This document shows, one piece after another, positions 38,272-47,350 of a stretch of 64,000 nt of DNA. The notes beneath the pieces were generated by a model. That model did no database searches. It was not told where the DNA came from and was given only the letters and a program-made list of their open reading frames with translations. A program made the translations under genes and the position numbers. Positions within the stretch are counted from its first letter, which is position 1. Each line of letters starts with the position of its first letter. This stretch comes from JACCZX01 sp963710675 (GTDB taxonomy: Bacteria > Pseudomonadota > Gammaproteobacteria > Burkholderiales > Burkholderiaceae_F), in the NCBI GenBank assembly GCA_963710675.1, contig CAVQBE010000005.1, forward strand, positions 1 through 64,000. Reading direction: 5' to 3'.

Positions 38272-41003
38272 CTAGAAGAACTTGTATGAAGCGCGCGCCA
38301 TGAACGTACGGCCGCGCGGATCGGTGAAGCGGGGGTCATAGCCGCGTTGGAACGTGTTCTGTTGATTGAGAACGGCGGATCATGATCGAACAGATTTTTG
38401 ATACCGGCGGTGAGCGTCAGGCCTTTATAACCTGTCCACGTTCCGAACAAATCAAAAATTGAGTAGTCGTCGACTTTGTTGGCGGGATCCTGGTCAACGT
38501 ACCCGGACTTGAATCTGTTCACAAAGCTGGCGCCCCATGGGCCGTGCGTGTAATTGAGGGCGACCGTATGCTGCCAACGGAACACCGGCCCATTGTCTCT
38601 GTAAATGCCGGCATTTTGAATGTACACATCACCTTTCGCACGCTGGTACTCGTACTTGGTGACATACGTGCCGTCCATCGTCACGCCGAATCTGCCGTAG
38701 GGCGTTGGCGCAAGCCGGCAACTGCAGATCACGTCAACGCCGTTGGTGTTCAGATTTCCCAAGATTCTCGGTTGTCCCATCGATAAAGGCGATCGGATCG
38801 AAATTCGGGAAGTTCAGGCAGACGTCGATGGCGTCCCGCTGCGCCTGCGTGAAGCTTGACTGCAGCGAGTGAACTTGATTCGCGTATCTGACCGGGTCTC
38901 CGAAAATGGCTTGCTCGGGCAGAGGAAGGATCTGGTTTTCCAGCCTGATCCACCAAAAGTCCATCCCAAACGTGAACCATTGAGCGGGTTCGACCACGAA
39001 GCCGAACTGCCACGATTTGGATTCCTCCGGCTGCAGTGAGGCCGCTGGAAGCCCGATCGAAATGGGGCCGCCATAGCCGCTGTTGCACCTGCTGGCCGCA
39101 GACGGCGCCGTCGGTGGCAGGGGGTATTGCCACGCCGCCAGGGCAGAGTAGTGGATCGTCGTAATTGTCAGACGTGAACGTCAAAGACGTTGGCTGGAAA
39201 ATCTCATACAACGTCGGCGCACGGAAGCCGGTGCCGTAAGAGGCGCGCAGCAGCAACTCCGGTACTGGTTGAAAGCGCAGTGAAAATTTAGGGTTAGTCG
39301 TGCTGCCGAAGTCGCTGTAATCGTCATAGCGCACAGCGATCGTCGCGTCCAGATTCTTGATGATCGGGATGGCGAGTTCGGCGTATACAGCCGTCACGTT
39401 GCGGTCGCCACTGACGTCGCTATCGGGATCGACACCGATGCTGGGTACCTCTCGAGTGATCGCCGTATCGGCGACATAGGTGTATTTCTCTTTGCGGTGC
39501 TCATAGCGCCAAGGGCCAACGAGAGCGGACCTGCAGGTAACTGAAAAATGTCCTTCGTTACCCGCCCGTCGATGAAATCGACGTCGCCCTTGGCCGTAAT
39601 CGTCTTCGCCTTCACGACTGCCGCACAATTGCGGCCTGATCGGCTGCGGTCTGCGGGCCAAAGGGATTGATCAGGTTGTTATACAGCGCCGCCTGAATTA
39701 AGTCGTCGCGGGTATAGCCACCAGTGACCGAACAGTCGTCTCATTCTTCGAGTTGCCAAACCCGGCGCGGTAATCCCAGCCTGCCACGCCGCCCTGAAAG
39801 TCAATCACCCAACGCTTGTTCACACCTTCTGTCTCGCCAGAGCGCTTGCCGGCGGGCACTTGGCGCCAGTTGGCGACGCCACCTGGCTCGTCGATACCGG
39901 CGGCGTTCGGCACGTCTGTCGTCGGCGCGCCTGCCGGGAAGTGCGGACTGCGTCGCCAGTATCAAATGACTCGATGGCGCCGCCGCGAAGGCAGAGGGAA
40001 CAATGTTCTTCGCATACAGATACTCGGCCGAGACCTGATCGATCCTGTCCCAGCTTCAGCGTGCCGCGCAGCAAGCCGGTTGTCTGCTCGTTTTCCGGAA
40101 TGATGTCCGATTTCGCGGGAGAAGTCGTAGCGGCACGATCCAAACGCCGTGCCGGCGGCGTTTGAAACGTGGCACCGAGCTCGGCGGAGCGCACCCCGGT
40201 CCCGATGGCTCGAAGCCGTTAATGTCGCCCGGGAACGAGGTGCCGCTGGTGCCGGCGAGGATGGCGGCCCGGGTGGTTCCTAAAACGCCGCTCATCCGCG
40301 AATTCCCGCTCACTGGCCAGAAGCACCTTTTGCTTGCGATAGTCAATCGAACCCATGATGTTGAAGCGATCCTTGTCGAGGTTTCCCCACCCCGCCAAAG
40401 CCGTGAAGCGGTGTTCGTCGCCGCCGCCCGATTCCTGCGGCCACTGACCTTCGGCGGCCAACTCGATCCCGGTGTAGTCACGTCGCAGGATGAAGTTGAT
40501 GACGCCACCAATGGCGTCCGTGCCGTAGAGGGCGGACGCGCCGTCCCGCAATACCTCGATGCGGTCGATCGAGGCCAGCGGAATCGCACTCAGGTCCACC
40601 GCGCCTTCGATGCCCGAGATCGGACTGTTGGACAATGCGGCGGCCATTCAGCAGCACCAGCGTCTTGTTGGCGGCCGACTGTATGCCCAGACCGCGCAGA
40701 TCGGCTTGCGACGCGCCACCTGTCGACGCTCCGATCGCTCCGACTCACGCCAATTTCAGACTGGTTGGCAGAAATGGTTTTGATCGCCTGTTCGGCGGTC
40801 GTAATGCCCTGCCGTTGCAGTTCTTCCGATCGGATGATGGTGACCGGAAGTGCAGTTTCCGCATCGGTCCGGCGCAGCGCTGAGCCGGTGATCTCGACTC
40901 GGTCAAGCGCTTGCGTCTGCGCGATAACGGTTGGCGTAAAGCCCGCCAACCCGGCGCCGAAGGCGGCGCCGATGGCGAGGCTAAGTCGCGTACGTTTCCA
41001 CAT
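38272..41003 (-). CDS. TonB-dependent outer-membrane receptor (many frameshifts)
   Basis: Segments in several minus-strand frames line up in order as one receptor. They include the signal peptide from the ATG at 41003 (RLSLAIGAAFGAGLAGF), plug-domain motifs (QALDRVEITGSALRR, TISANQSEIG, ASQADLRGLGIQSAANKT, TLVLLNGRR, IEVLRDGASALYGTDAIGG), barrel segments (YGTGFRAPTLYEIFQPTS), and the closing strand ending ARASYKFF before the stop at 38272-38274. At least six shifts are needed to read it through. Either the gene is badly sequenced or it is a pseudogene. The restored length is about 910 residues. The ligand is unknown; proximity to tonB-exbBDD suggests it uses that system. Confidence 0.85.
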
Positions 41004-41479
41004 GTTATTCCCCCAAAAAAAAGTTGCCCGATCCGATTCGCGCGAATCGCAGAAACGTGAGCGTGCGAACGGGGCGATTCTCAACGTCGAGTCATGCGAA
41101 TGCAACAAAGTGCAACGCGGCGGTGATCGGCATGTTGTATCGAACACACACGCAGTGTGCCGTGGGCTCAGCCGAGAAATCTATTGCATTGCGCAATGCG
41201 CTGACGTAAGGGTTTTCCTAGTTAGTGCCGACGCCGCCGTGTATCGGTACGCAACGCCCAGTTCATCCTGAAGCTGCCGCAGCAAATTCAGAATCTGCGC
41301 CTGCACTGAGACGTCGAGCGCCGACGTCGGCTCGTCGCATACGATCAGCCTTGGCTCGAAGAAAGGCGGGCGCTTCAACGCATTCGGCATGAGCCCATGG
41401 GCAGCGATTGACGAAGCGGCATCCGGGGACACTTGTGCCCCGCGGTATGAGTCGAAGGCAGCGCAGAGTAATCGTAGGC
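41004..41479. other. Intergenic region holding the receptor upstream region and an ABC-gene remnant
   Basis: The first 230 bases upstream of the receptor start carry no recognisable gene; the sequence includes a C-run (CCCCC) then AAAAAAAA at 41011-41023 directly before the receptor start. The remainder holds the decayed ABC-ATPase copy described separately. No terminator for the downstream hydroxylase gene was found. Confidence 0.6.
41246..41424 (-). pseudogene. Remnant of a dppDF-like ABC-ATPase gene with an internal deletion
   Basis: Positions 41246-41359 match 43173-43286 of the intact ABC-ATPase gene with about nine mismatches in 114 bases (DEPTSALDVSVQAQILNLLR coding segment). Positions 41379-41424 match 43971-44016 with about seven mismatches (CRFVNRCPWAHAECV coding segment). 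In the intact gene these blocks are separated by about 690 bases; here by about 20. Order and orientation are preserved, so the fragment is a deleted copy of a related gene, read in two frames. No promoter or start belongs to it. Confidence 0.85.
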
Positions 41480-42779
41480 TCAGTTCTCGATCGCATCGAT
41501 GGCCTCGACGACATCGCGCACCGCCTCCTTCTCCGCCTCCGTCAGGTGCGGGTTCCAGCAGTCCATCAACAGGATCAAGCGCGGCCGGTCGGAGCGGTTC
41601 CACGCCTCGTGTTCATAGGTGTCGTCGAAGAGGATCGGTTCGCCCTCGCGCCAGCGGTGCTCGACCCCGCCCGCGTTGAGCGCGCAGTCGGGCGGAACGA
41701 CGAGTGGCAGGTGGAACACGAGCCGCGTGTTCGTCACGCCGTAGTGAGGCAGGATCGATGACTGCGGGCGGATCACCGAGAAGCAGATCTCGGGCGCCTG
41801 TCGCGCAACCCGGCACAGCTCGATCGACTCGAGCAACGCGCTGGTGCGAGGGCAGCGCTCGTGGTTGGCGTCGTAGCGGACCCCGTGCCGGTAGAAGAAG
41901 TACGCGTCCCAGGCCGGGTTCGCTGCTGCGCCGCCAATGGACTTCGGTGCCTTCTGCCCCGGCTTGAGGCCGAGGAAGCTGACAAAGTCGCGATCCTCGC
42001 GCAGCAGTTCTGCGGCTTCGTCGCGGATTTCCTGCCATGCATCGCGCAGCGTCGCTGCCCATGGTTGCAGCATCGGGTCGTGGTAGGGCCCCGGCGGCAG
42101 ATCGGGGAACCAGAAAAACTTTGGGCGCTGACGCGGATCGGGCGGGCGCGCGTCCCATTCGCCGAGATAGCCGGTCAGCGCGCGCTCGAAGCGGCGGAGT
42201 GAGTCCGTACCGTGGCGTTCGCGAACTTGGACGAAGGCCGCGAACAGCCGCTCGCGCATGTCGCGCCGGTAGGCTTCGCTGGCGCGCGTGCACAGCGTGC
42301 TGCCACTCGGGCTCGATCGTCTCCGGGCTGAGCCAGCGGCCCTGAGCGTTCGATTCGATGATGACGCGGTGGCGAGCGCGTAATGCCGAGTGCGTGTCGC
42401 CCAGCACGTCACAAACCTCGCCGAGGATCAACCATGCTTCCAGGTAGCGCGGCTGGCGACGGAGCACGGCTTCGAGCGCCGCGCGCGCTGCCGCGGGGTC
42501 GCCCCGTGCGAACTCGAGCCGTGCAATTGCGAAGCCCAGTTTGCCGTCTGAATCATTGGCCTGAGGGGTGCGAAGCCATTGCAAAGCACCATCGAGGTCC
42601 CCGCGCTCGACCATGTAATTGGCCACCGCGAGCCGCGCCGGCGTGCAGTCGCGGTGCTCGGCGAGCAGGCTGCGCAGCAGCACCTCTGCATGCAGCACCT
42701 CGCCGCGCATTGCATGCTCTTCGGCGCGCGCCAATCGTGGATCGCTCGCCCAAGCTACCTGCTCGTTGGTCGAGTCCAT
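41480..42779 (-). CDS. TPR protein with aspartyl/asparaginyl beta-hydroxylase domain (one frameshift)
   Basis: The N-terminal frame, from the ATG at 42779, has TPR-like helices (EEHAMRGEVLHAEVLLRSLL, DLDGALQWLRTP, YLEAWLILGEVCDVLGDT). Near 42290 one base must change for the C-terminal domain: FLGLKPGQKAPKSIGG, then ILPHYGVTNTRLVFHLPLVVP (first iron histidine), then GEPILFDDTYEHEAWNRSDRPRLIL (second histidine and the arginine binding 2-oxoglutarate). This is the Asp_Arg_Hydrox fold of 2-oxoglutarate/Fe(II) oxygenases. Restored length is about 433 residues. Bacterial members include lipid A hydroxylase LpxO and protein or peptide hydroxylases; the TPR region suggests a protein or peptide target. 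It stands alone between two ABC loci. Confidence 0.85.
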
Positions 42780-42895
42780 TCCGTTCGATTACTCGCTGCG
42801 CGTGAGTGCAGCTCGCTCGTCGAAGCTCGTGTTGCGCCATGTATCGCCGGCACCGTCGCTGCGGCCGCGATCGATTTCTTGGTGTTGCTCGGCAT
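42755..42895 (-). CDS. Possible 46-residue ORF upstream of the hydroxylase
   Basis: Reading from the ATG at 42895 gives MPSNTKKSIAAAATVPA and a polar C-terminus, preceded five bases upstream by a good GAGGAG site. It overlaps the hydroxylase start by 25 bases in another frame, so it could be a leader peptide for coupling or an extension of the hydroxylase lost by a frameshift. There is no homology that I recognise. Confidence 0.3.
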   Translation of the reverse strand: MPSNTKKSIAAAATVPAIHGATRASTSELHSRAASNRTEWTRPTSR

Positions 42896-42990
42896 CCATG
42901 CTCCTCTGATTCAATATGTTATGCCTTACAAACAAAATTCAGGACAGGCCCTTGTTATTGCCGTCACCTCATTAAGGGCGGCGTAGGGAT

Positions 42991-44925
42991 CTAGGCGGCG
43001 CGGCGCAAGGAGCCCACACGGGGCACTGCTGAGAGCAACGCTTGTGTGTAAGCGTTCTGTGGGCGCTTCAGTATTTCATCGGCCGATCCGGCCTCGACGA
43101 TCTTGCCGTCTTTCATGACCGCAATGTCGTGAGCCACATATTCAACGACCCCAAAGTTGTGGGTGATAAAGAGGTACGCAACGCCCAATTCATCTTGTAG
43201 CTGCCGCAGCAAATTCAGAATTTGAGCCTGCACCGAGACGTCGAGCGCCGAAGTCGGCTCATCGCAGACGATCAGCCTTGGCTCGACTGCGAGGGCGCGA
43301 GCGATAGCTAGCCGTTGCCTCTGCCCGCCCGAAAACTCATGCGGGTAGCGCTCCGTGGAATCGGCGCGCAAGCCGACCTTTTCCAGCAGATTAGCGACCT
43401 CCGAGCGGCGCTGATCGGCATCGACCGTAGGGCGCAGGGCAATGATTCCTTCCTCGAGGATTTCTGAAACGCGCATACGCGGATTCAGGGACGAAAACGG
43501 ATCCTGAAAAATGATCTGCATCTTCCGCCGTGCCCGGTGCAGTTCGTCACCTTCGAGATCGTTCAGCGGCTGGCCATCGAGCGTGGCGGTGCCTTCGATG
43601 CGAGCGGTCTGACGTAGTAGCTGCAACAGGGCCTTACCGGTCGTCGTCTTTCCGCAGCCCGACTCGCCTACCAGCGCAAGTGTCCGACCTGCCGCAAGGT
43701 TGAATGAAACCCCATCAACTGCCTTGACGTATCCAATCGTTCGCTTCAACACCCCTTGGCGAATGGGAAAGTACACGCGGTAGTCGCGCACCTGCAGCAG
43801 TGGTGTTGTCGATGCAGACGGAGCACTACGCACGGTTTGCGTATCAGACGACTTCGGCAATGTCGTTGGCGACCGCAAAAGTGCGTCGTCGGGCGTTACT
43901 CCACTCTTATATAGAACACAGCGGACCTGATGATCCTCGAGCGGCTCGAAGAGCGGGGGCGGCGCGGCTACGCACTCGGCATGCGCCCACGGACAGCGAT
44001 CGGCGAAGCGGCACCCAGTGAACAGCTGGTTCAGCGGAGGTACCTTTCCTGGGATGGCGGCCAGCTTCGCTCCGCGCTTTTCAGTGTTCGGTAGTGCGGC
44101 CAGCAACAATTGGGCGTACGGGTGCAGCGGCCGCGCGAAAAATTCCTGCGTCTCTGCAACCTCGACGATTTGACCGGCGTACATCAGCGCGATCCGGTGC
44201 GCGACTTCGCTGACGATTCCGAGATCGTGAGTGATCAGCAGCATCGCCATGCCTTGCGCCTTCTGCAATTCGACGAGCAGCTCGAGGATCTGCTTCTGGA
44301 TCGTGACGTCGAGTGCGGTGGTTGGTTCGTCAGCGATCAGCACGTCGGGCTCGGCCGCCAGCGCAATCGCAATCATCACGCGCTGCTTCTGACCTCCAGA
44401 GAGTTCGAACGGGTAGCTATCGATGCGCCGGTGGGCTTCCGGCAAACCGACACGCTGCAGCCACTGCAGCGCCTTTGCGCGCGAGGCAGCGCCCCTCAGA
44501 GCAGTGTGGCGCTCGATAACTTCGACAATCTGGTCACCCACGCGCAGCACTGGATTCAAGCTGGTTGCCGGCTCTTGAAAGATGATGCTGATGCGGCGGC
44601 CTCGCACGTCGCGCATGCGTGCCTCTGGCAGCGTGGTGACCTCCGTGCCGGCAAGATTGATCCGCCCCGCGTCGACTCTGCCGTTGTCAGGCAACAGCCG
44701 CAGGATCGACAGCGCAGTCATCGACTTGCCACAGCCAGACTCGCCAACCAGCGCGAAAGTTTCACCGCGCTCGTATCGACAGCGAAAGTGCATCCACCGC
44801 TCGCACCAATCCTGAATCGGTATCGAGCACGGTGCCGAGCCCTTCGACGGCGAGCACGGTTTCTCTCGCGTTTTTTGCTGTGCGCGATGCTCCGTCCGAT
44901 AACACGCCACCCTCCGCCGAGCCAT
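42991..44925 (-). CDS. Peptide-type ABC transporter, fused double ATPase (one frameshift)
   Basis: Two complete nucleotide-binding domains are fused as in YejF or GsiA. Domain 1: Walker A ALVGESGCGKS, signature LSGGQKQRVMIA, Walker B VLIADEPTT and the tail CRFADRCPWAHAECV. Domain 2: ALVGESGCGKTTTGK, FSGGQRQRLAIAR and RLIVCDEPTSALD. The alignable N-terminus (VLAVEGLGTVLDTDSGLVRAVDALSLSI) is in another frame, with a shift near 44772. In that frame a GTG at 44905 is the likely start, rather than the ATG at 44925. The protein is about 640 residues and energises the permeases encoded upstream. Confidence 0.9.
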   Translation of the reverse strand: MARRRVACYRTEHRAQQKTREKPCSPSKGSAPCSIPIQDWCERWMHFRCRYERGETFALVGESGCGKSMTALSILRLLPDNGRVDAGRINLAGTEVTTLPEARMRDVRGRRISIIFQEPATSLNPVLRVGDQIVEVIERHTALRGAASRAKALQWLQRVGLPEAHRRIDSYPFELSGGQKQRVMIAIALAAEPDVLIADEPTTALDVTIQKQILELLVELQKAQGMAMLLITHDLGIVSEVAHRIALMYAGQIVEVAETQEFFARPLHPYAQLLLAALPNTEKRGAKLAAIPGKVPPLNQLFTGCRFADRCPWAHAECVAAPPPLFEPLEDHQVRCVLYKSGVTPDDALLRSPTTLPKSSDTQTVRSAPSASTTPLLQVRDYRVYFPIRQGVLKRTIGYVKAVDGVSFNLAAGRTLALVGESGCGKTTTGKALLQLLRQTARIEGTATLDGQPLNDLEGDELHRARRKMQIIFQDPFSSLNPRMRVSEILEEGIIALRPTVDADQRRSEVANLLEKVGLRADSTERYPHEFSGGQRQRLAIARALAVEPRLIVCDEPTSALDVSVQAQILNLLRQLQDELGVAYLFITHNFGVVEYVAHDIAVMKDGKIVEAGSADEILKRPQNAYTQALLSAVPRVGSLRRAA

Positions 44926-44937
44926 GGATAAACGTGC

Positions 44938-46380
44938 TCAAGCTGCTTCCTTCAGCAAGCGTCGAGGTCGAAACACTCTTGAGCGCGGATCGAAAGCTTC
45001 GCGAACGGCGTCAGCGAACAAGTTTGCCGACAGCACGAGTGCAAGCATGAACGTGAACGCCGTTGCCAGGTTCCACCACACGACCGGATCACGCGACATC
45101 TCGCTGCGCGCGAGATTGATCATCGAGCCAAACGATGAAGAGTTGGGATCGACACCCACACCGACGTACGACAAGACTGCTTCATACAAAACAAGTGCGG
45201 AGAAATCGAGTACCGCGACAATCAACACCAGATGCATCACGTTCGGCAGGACGTGCCGCGCCATGATCCGCCATTTGCTGACTCCAAATGCGTGCGCCGC
45301 CTGCACATAGTCGAGCTCTGCGATCTTCATCGTTTCGGCGCGCAACAACCGGCAAAGAGTCGCCCAGCCGGTCACGCCGAGAATCAGGCATAGCAGGAAC
45401 AAGCGGAACTCGGCGCGCTCTACGCCGGTTGCGAAACTGTCGGCGTTCTGGTCGATGTACACATTGATCAGCAGCACGAATGCCGCTACGAGCAGAATCG
45501 GCGGAATCGACGACAACACGGTGTAGAAGTACTGTATGCCGTCGTCTACCCAGCCCTTGAAGTAACCGGCAAGAATCCCGAGCACGATCGCCAGCGGCAG
45601 CGTGGCAATCGTTGCCAGCGAGCCGATCACGACGGCGGTACGAATACTTTTCAGCGCCTGGTACAAAACATCGTTGCCGATGCGGTCGGTGCCGAACGGG
45701 TGGTAATACGGCCACACTGCTGCCAGCCAGCCGATGATCACCGCCATCACGATCACGGTTACAAGCATTGCTCGCCATGGGATCTCAGTGCGCCCGCGAG
45801 CAATCTGCGCGACCGTGCTGCCAAAGCCGCCATGTCGTCGACCGAGCAGCGCCGCCGTGCCCGTTGCGATTGCAAGGCCAAGCAGCAGACCGATCAGCCC
45901 GCCGTGAAGTGAGCGTTTGACCAGGTCCGCGGTCCACTCCTGTTCCGGATCTCTTAGGTGCGAACCGCCAAATGCAAGTCGCGGATTGCTGCGCACTTCC
46001 TTGCCGTCGATGACCTGCGTTTCCTTTTGAAACGACCAATACGCGAGCGGCGTCGAGTAGGTCTTCTCGCGCGATTCGGTTGCGTGCGACATCAAGGCAT
46101 CGAAGATCGAAGTCGTGCGGGTGGCGTACGCGGCCTGCGCGTCGGCGGCAGCACCTTCGGCTGCCGAAAGTCGCGGACGAAAATGTACCGAGTCAAGCAG
46201 TGCGATGGTGATGAACACGCCGAGCATCACTGCGGCGCACATCGCGGGTGCATTGCGCAGCACATGCGCCCAGTTGGCGCGCGCGCGCACGTTGCGGCGC
46301 ACTCGCCAGATATAGAAGATGACCGCTGTGACAACCAGCCACAGGACGAAGTCGGTCCACAGAAAGACGAACTTAGGCAA
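44938..46380 (-). CDS. Peptide-type ABC transporter permease, long DppC-like form
   Basis: The 480-residue membrane protein has an N-terminal pair of hydrophobic segments (VLWLVVTAVIFYIW and AVMLGVFITIALLDSVHF), a hydrophilic loop of about 100 residues and further segments, before the canonical permease domain. The domain carries the EAA-type loop (ETMKIAELDYVQAAHAFGVSKW). Ordinary DppC proteins have about 300 residues, so 150-180 extra residues precede the domain. It overlaps the DppB-like gene by eight bases and precedes the ATPase gene by a short gap. Confidence 0.88.
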   Translation of the reverse strand: MPKFVFLWTDFVLWLVVTAVIFYIWRVRRNVRARANWAHVLRNAPAMCAAVMLGVFITIALLDSVHFRPRLSAAEGAAADAQAAYATRTTSIFDALMSHATESREKTYSTPLAYWSFQKETQVIDGKEVRSNPRLAFGGSHLRDPEQEWTADLVKRSLHGGLIGLLLGLAIATGTAALLGRRHGGFGSTVAQIARGRTEIPWRAMLVTVIVMAVIIGWLAAVWPYYHPFGTDRIGNDVLYQALKSIRTAVVIGSLATIATLPLAIVLGILAGYFKGWVDDGIQYFYTVLSSIPPILLVAAFVLLINVYIDQNADSFATGVERAEFRLFLLCLILGVTGWATLCRLLRAETMKIAELDYVQAAHAFGVSKWRIMARHVLPNVMHLVLIVAVLDFSALVLYEAVLSYVGVGVDPNSSSFGSMINLARSEMSRDPVVWWNLATAFTFMLALVLSANLFADAVREAFDPRSRVFRPRRLLKEAA

Positions 46381-47350
46381 GCCGCACTCTCGGATCGACG
46401 AACGTGTAAGCGATATCGGTGGCGAGATAAGCCAGGATGTAAAGCAGCGAGCCCAGAAAAACCATCACGTGAACAATTGCGAAATCCTGCCCGGCGATCG
46501 CTTCGATGACATACGTACCCAAGCCTGGGATACCGAAGAATGACTCAAAGACAATCGATCCGAGAAAGGCGTACGGCAACAGCGCACTGACGTGCGTCAG
46601 CACCGGGAGCCACGTATTACGCAAGACGTGGCGAAACAAGACGACTGCCTCAGACAGCCCTTTCGAGCGTGCAGTGCGAACGTAGTCCTTGTTCGCTTCC
46701 TCAAGCAGCATTGCGCGGAACAGTCGCGCTTCGGAGCCCAGCTGAAAGATGATGCCAACGATGATTGGCAACGCGAGAAACTTGAGCAAACTGAGTCCGG
46801 GCACGAAGCCGGATAACGGCACGAGCTTCAGCATTTTCCCGAAGAACCACTGCGCCATGATGATGTAGAACAAACTGGAGATCGACATCATTACGACGCA
46901 CAGAACCGTTCCCCAGAAATCGAGGTAGCTCGCCCGAAAAAACACCAACAACAGAGAGAACGATATGCCCACGATGACCGTCAGCAATAGCATCGGTCCA
47001 GCCAGCGTGAGGCTGACCAGGATTCGCGTGCCGATCTCGTGCCGGAGATCACGCCCGCTGTCAGTAGAGCCGAAGTTAAAGGTAAAAAGCCGCAGCGATC
47101 GGTCGTAAAAGATTGTGTTCGTGATCTTGCCGACACCCTCAGCGTCGCGGTTGAACCACAGCGGCTTGTTGTAGCCGTGTGAAGCCTTCCACTGCTCGAT
47201 CGCCTCGGCCGAGACGCGCTTGCCGCCGATGTTCAGTCGTGCAATGTTGTCTGGAGAATTGACCGCAAAAAACAACGTGAACGTCAGCAGGTTGACGCCT
47301 ATCAGAATCAGAACCGCATAGACACTGCGGCGAAGGATGTAGGCGCCCAA
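46373..47350 (-). CDS. Peptide-type ABC transporter permease, DppB-like
   Basis: The 325-residue protein has an N-terminal membrane segment (SVYAVLILIGVNLLTFTLFFA), a periplasmic loop, and the BPD-type permease core with the EAA motif LLEEANKDYVRTARSKGLSE. DppB proteins usually carry NPGDPA-like sequence after the first helix; here AVNSPDNIARLNIGG replaces it, which fits the more distant SBP-5 subfamilies. The ATG directly follows the SBP stop, and the next permease overlaps its end. Confidence 0.9.
   Translation of the reverse strand: MGAYILRRSVYAVLILIGVNLLTFTLFFAVNSPDNIARLNIGGKRVSAEAIEQWKASHGYNKPLWFNRDAEGVGKITNTIFYDRSLRLFTFNFGSTDSGRDLRHEIGTRILVSLTLAGPMLLLTVIVGISFSLLLVFFRASYLDFWGTVLCVVMMSISSLFYIIMAQWFFGKMLKLVPLSGFVPGLSLLKFLALPIIVGIIFQLGSEARLFRAMLLEEANKDYVRTARSKGLSEAVVLFRHVLRNTWLPVLTHVSALLPYAFLGSIVFESFFGIPGLGTYVIEAIAGQDFAIVHVMVFLGSLLYILAYLATDIAYTFVDPRVRLA

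Noticed and set aside
38272..41003. Several separate small plus-strand genes within the receptor region.
   Set aside because: Minus-strand segments give an ordered set of TonB-receptor motifs across the region, which explains all of it; the plus-strand frames are their shadows.
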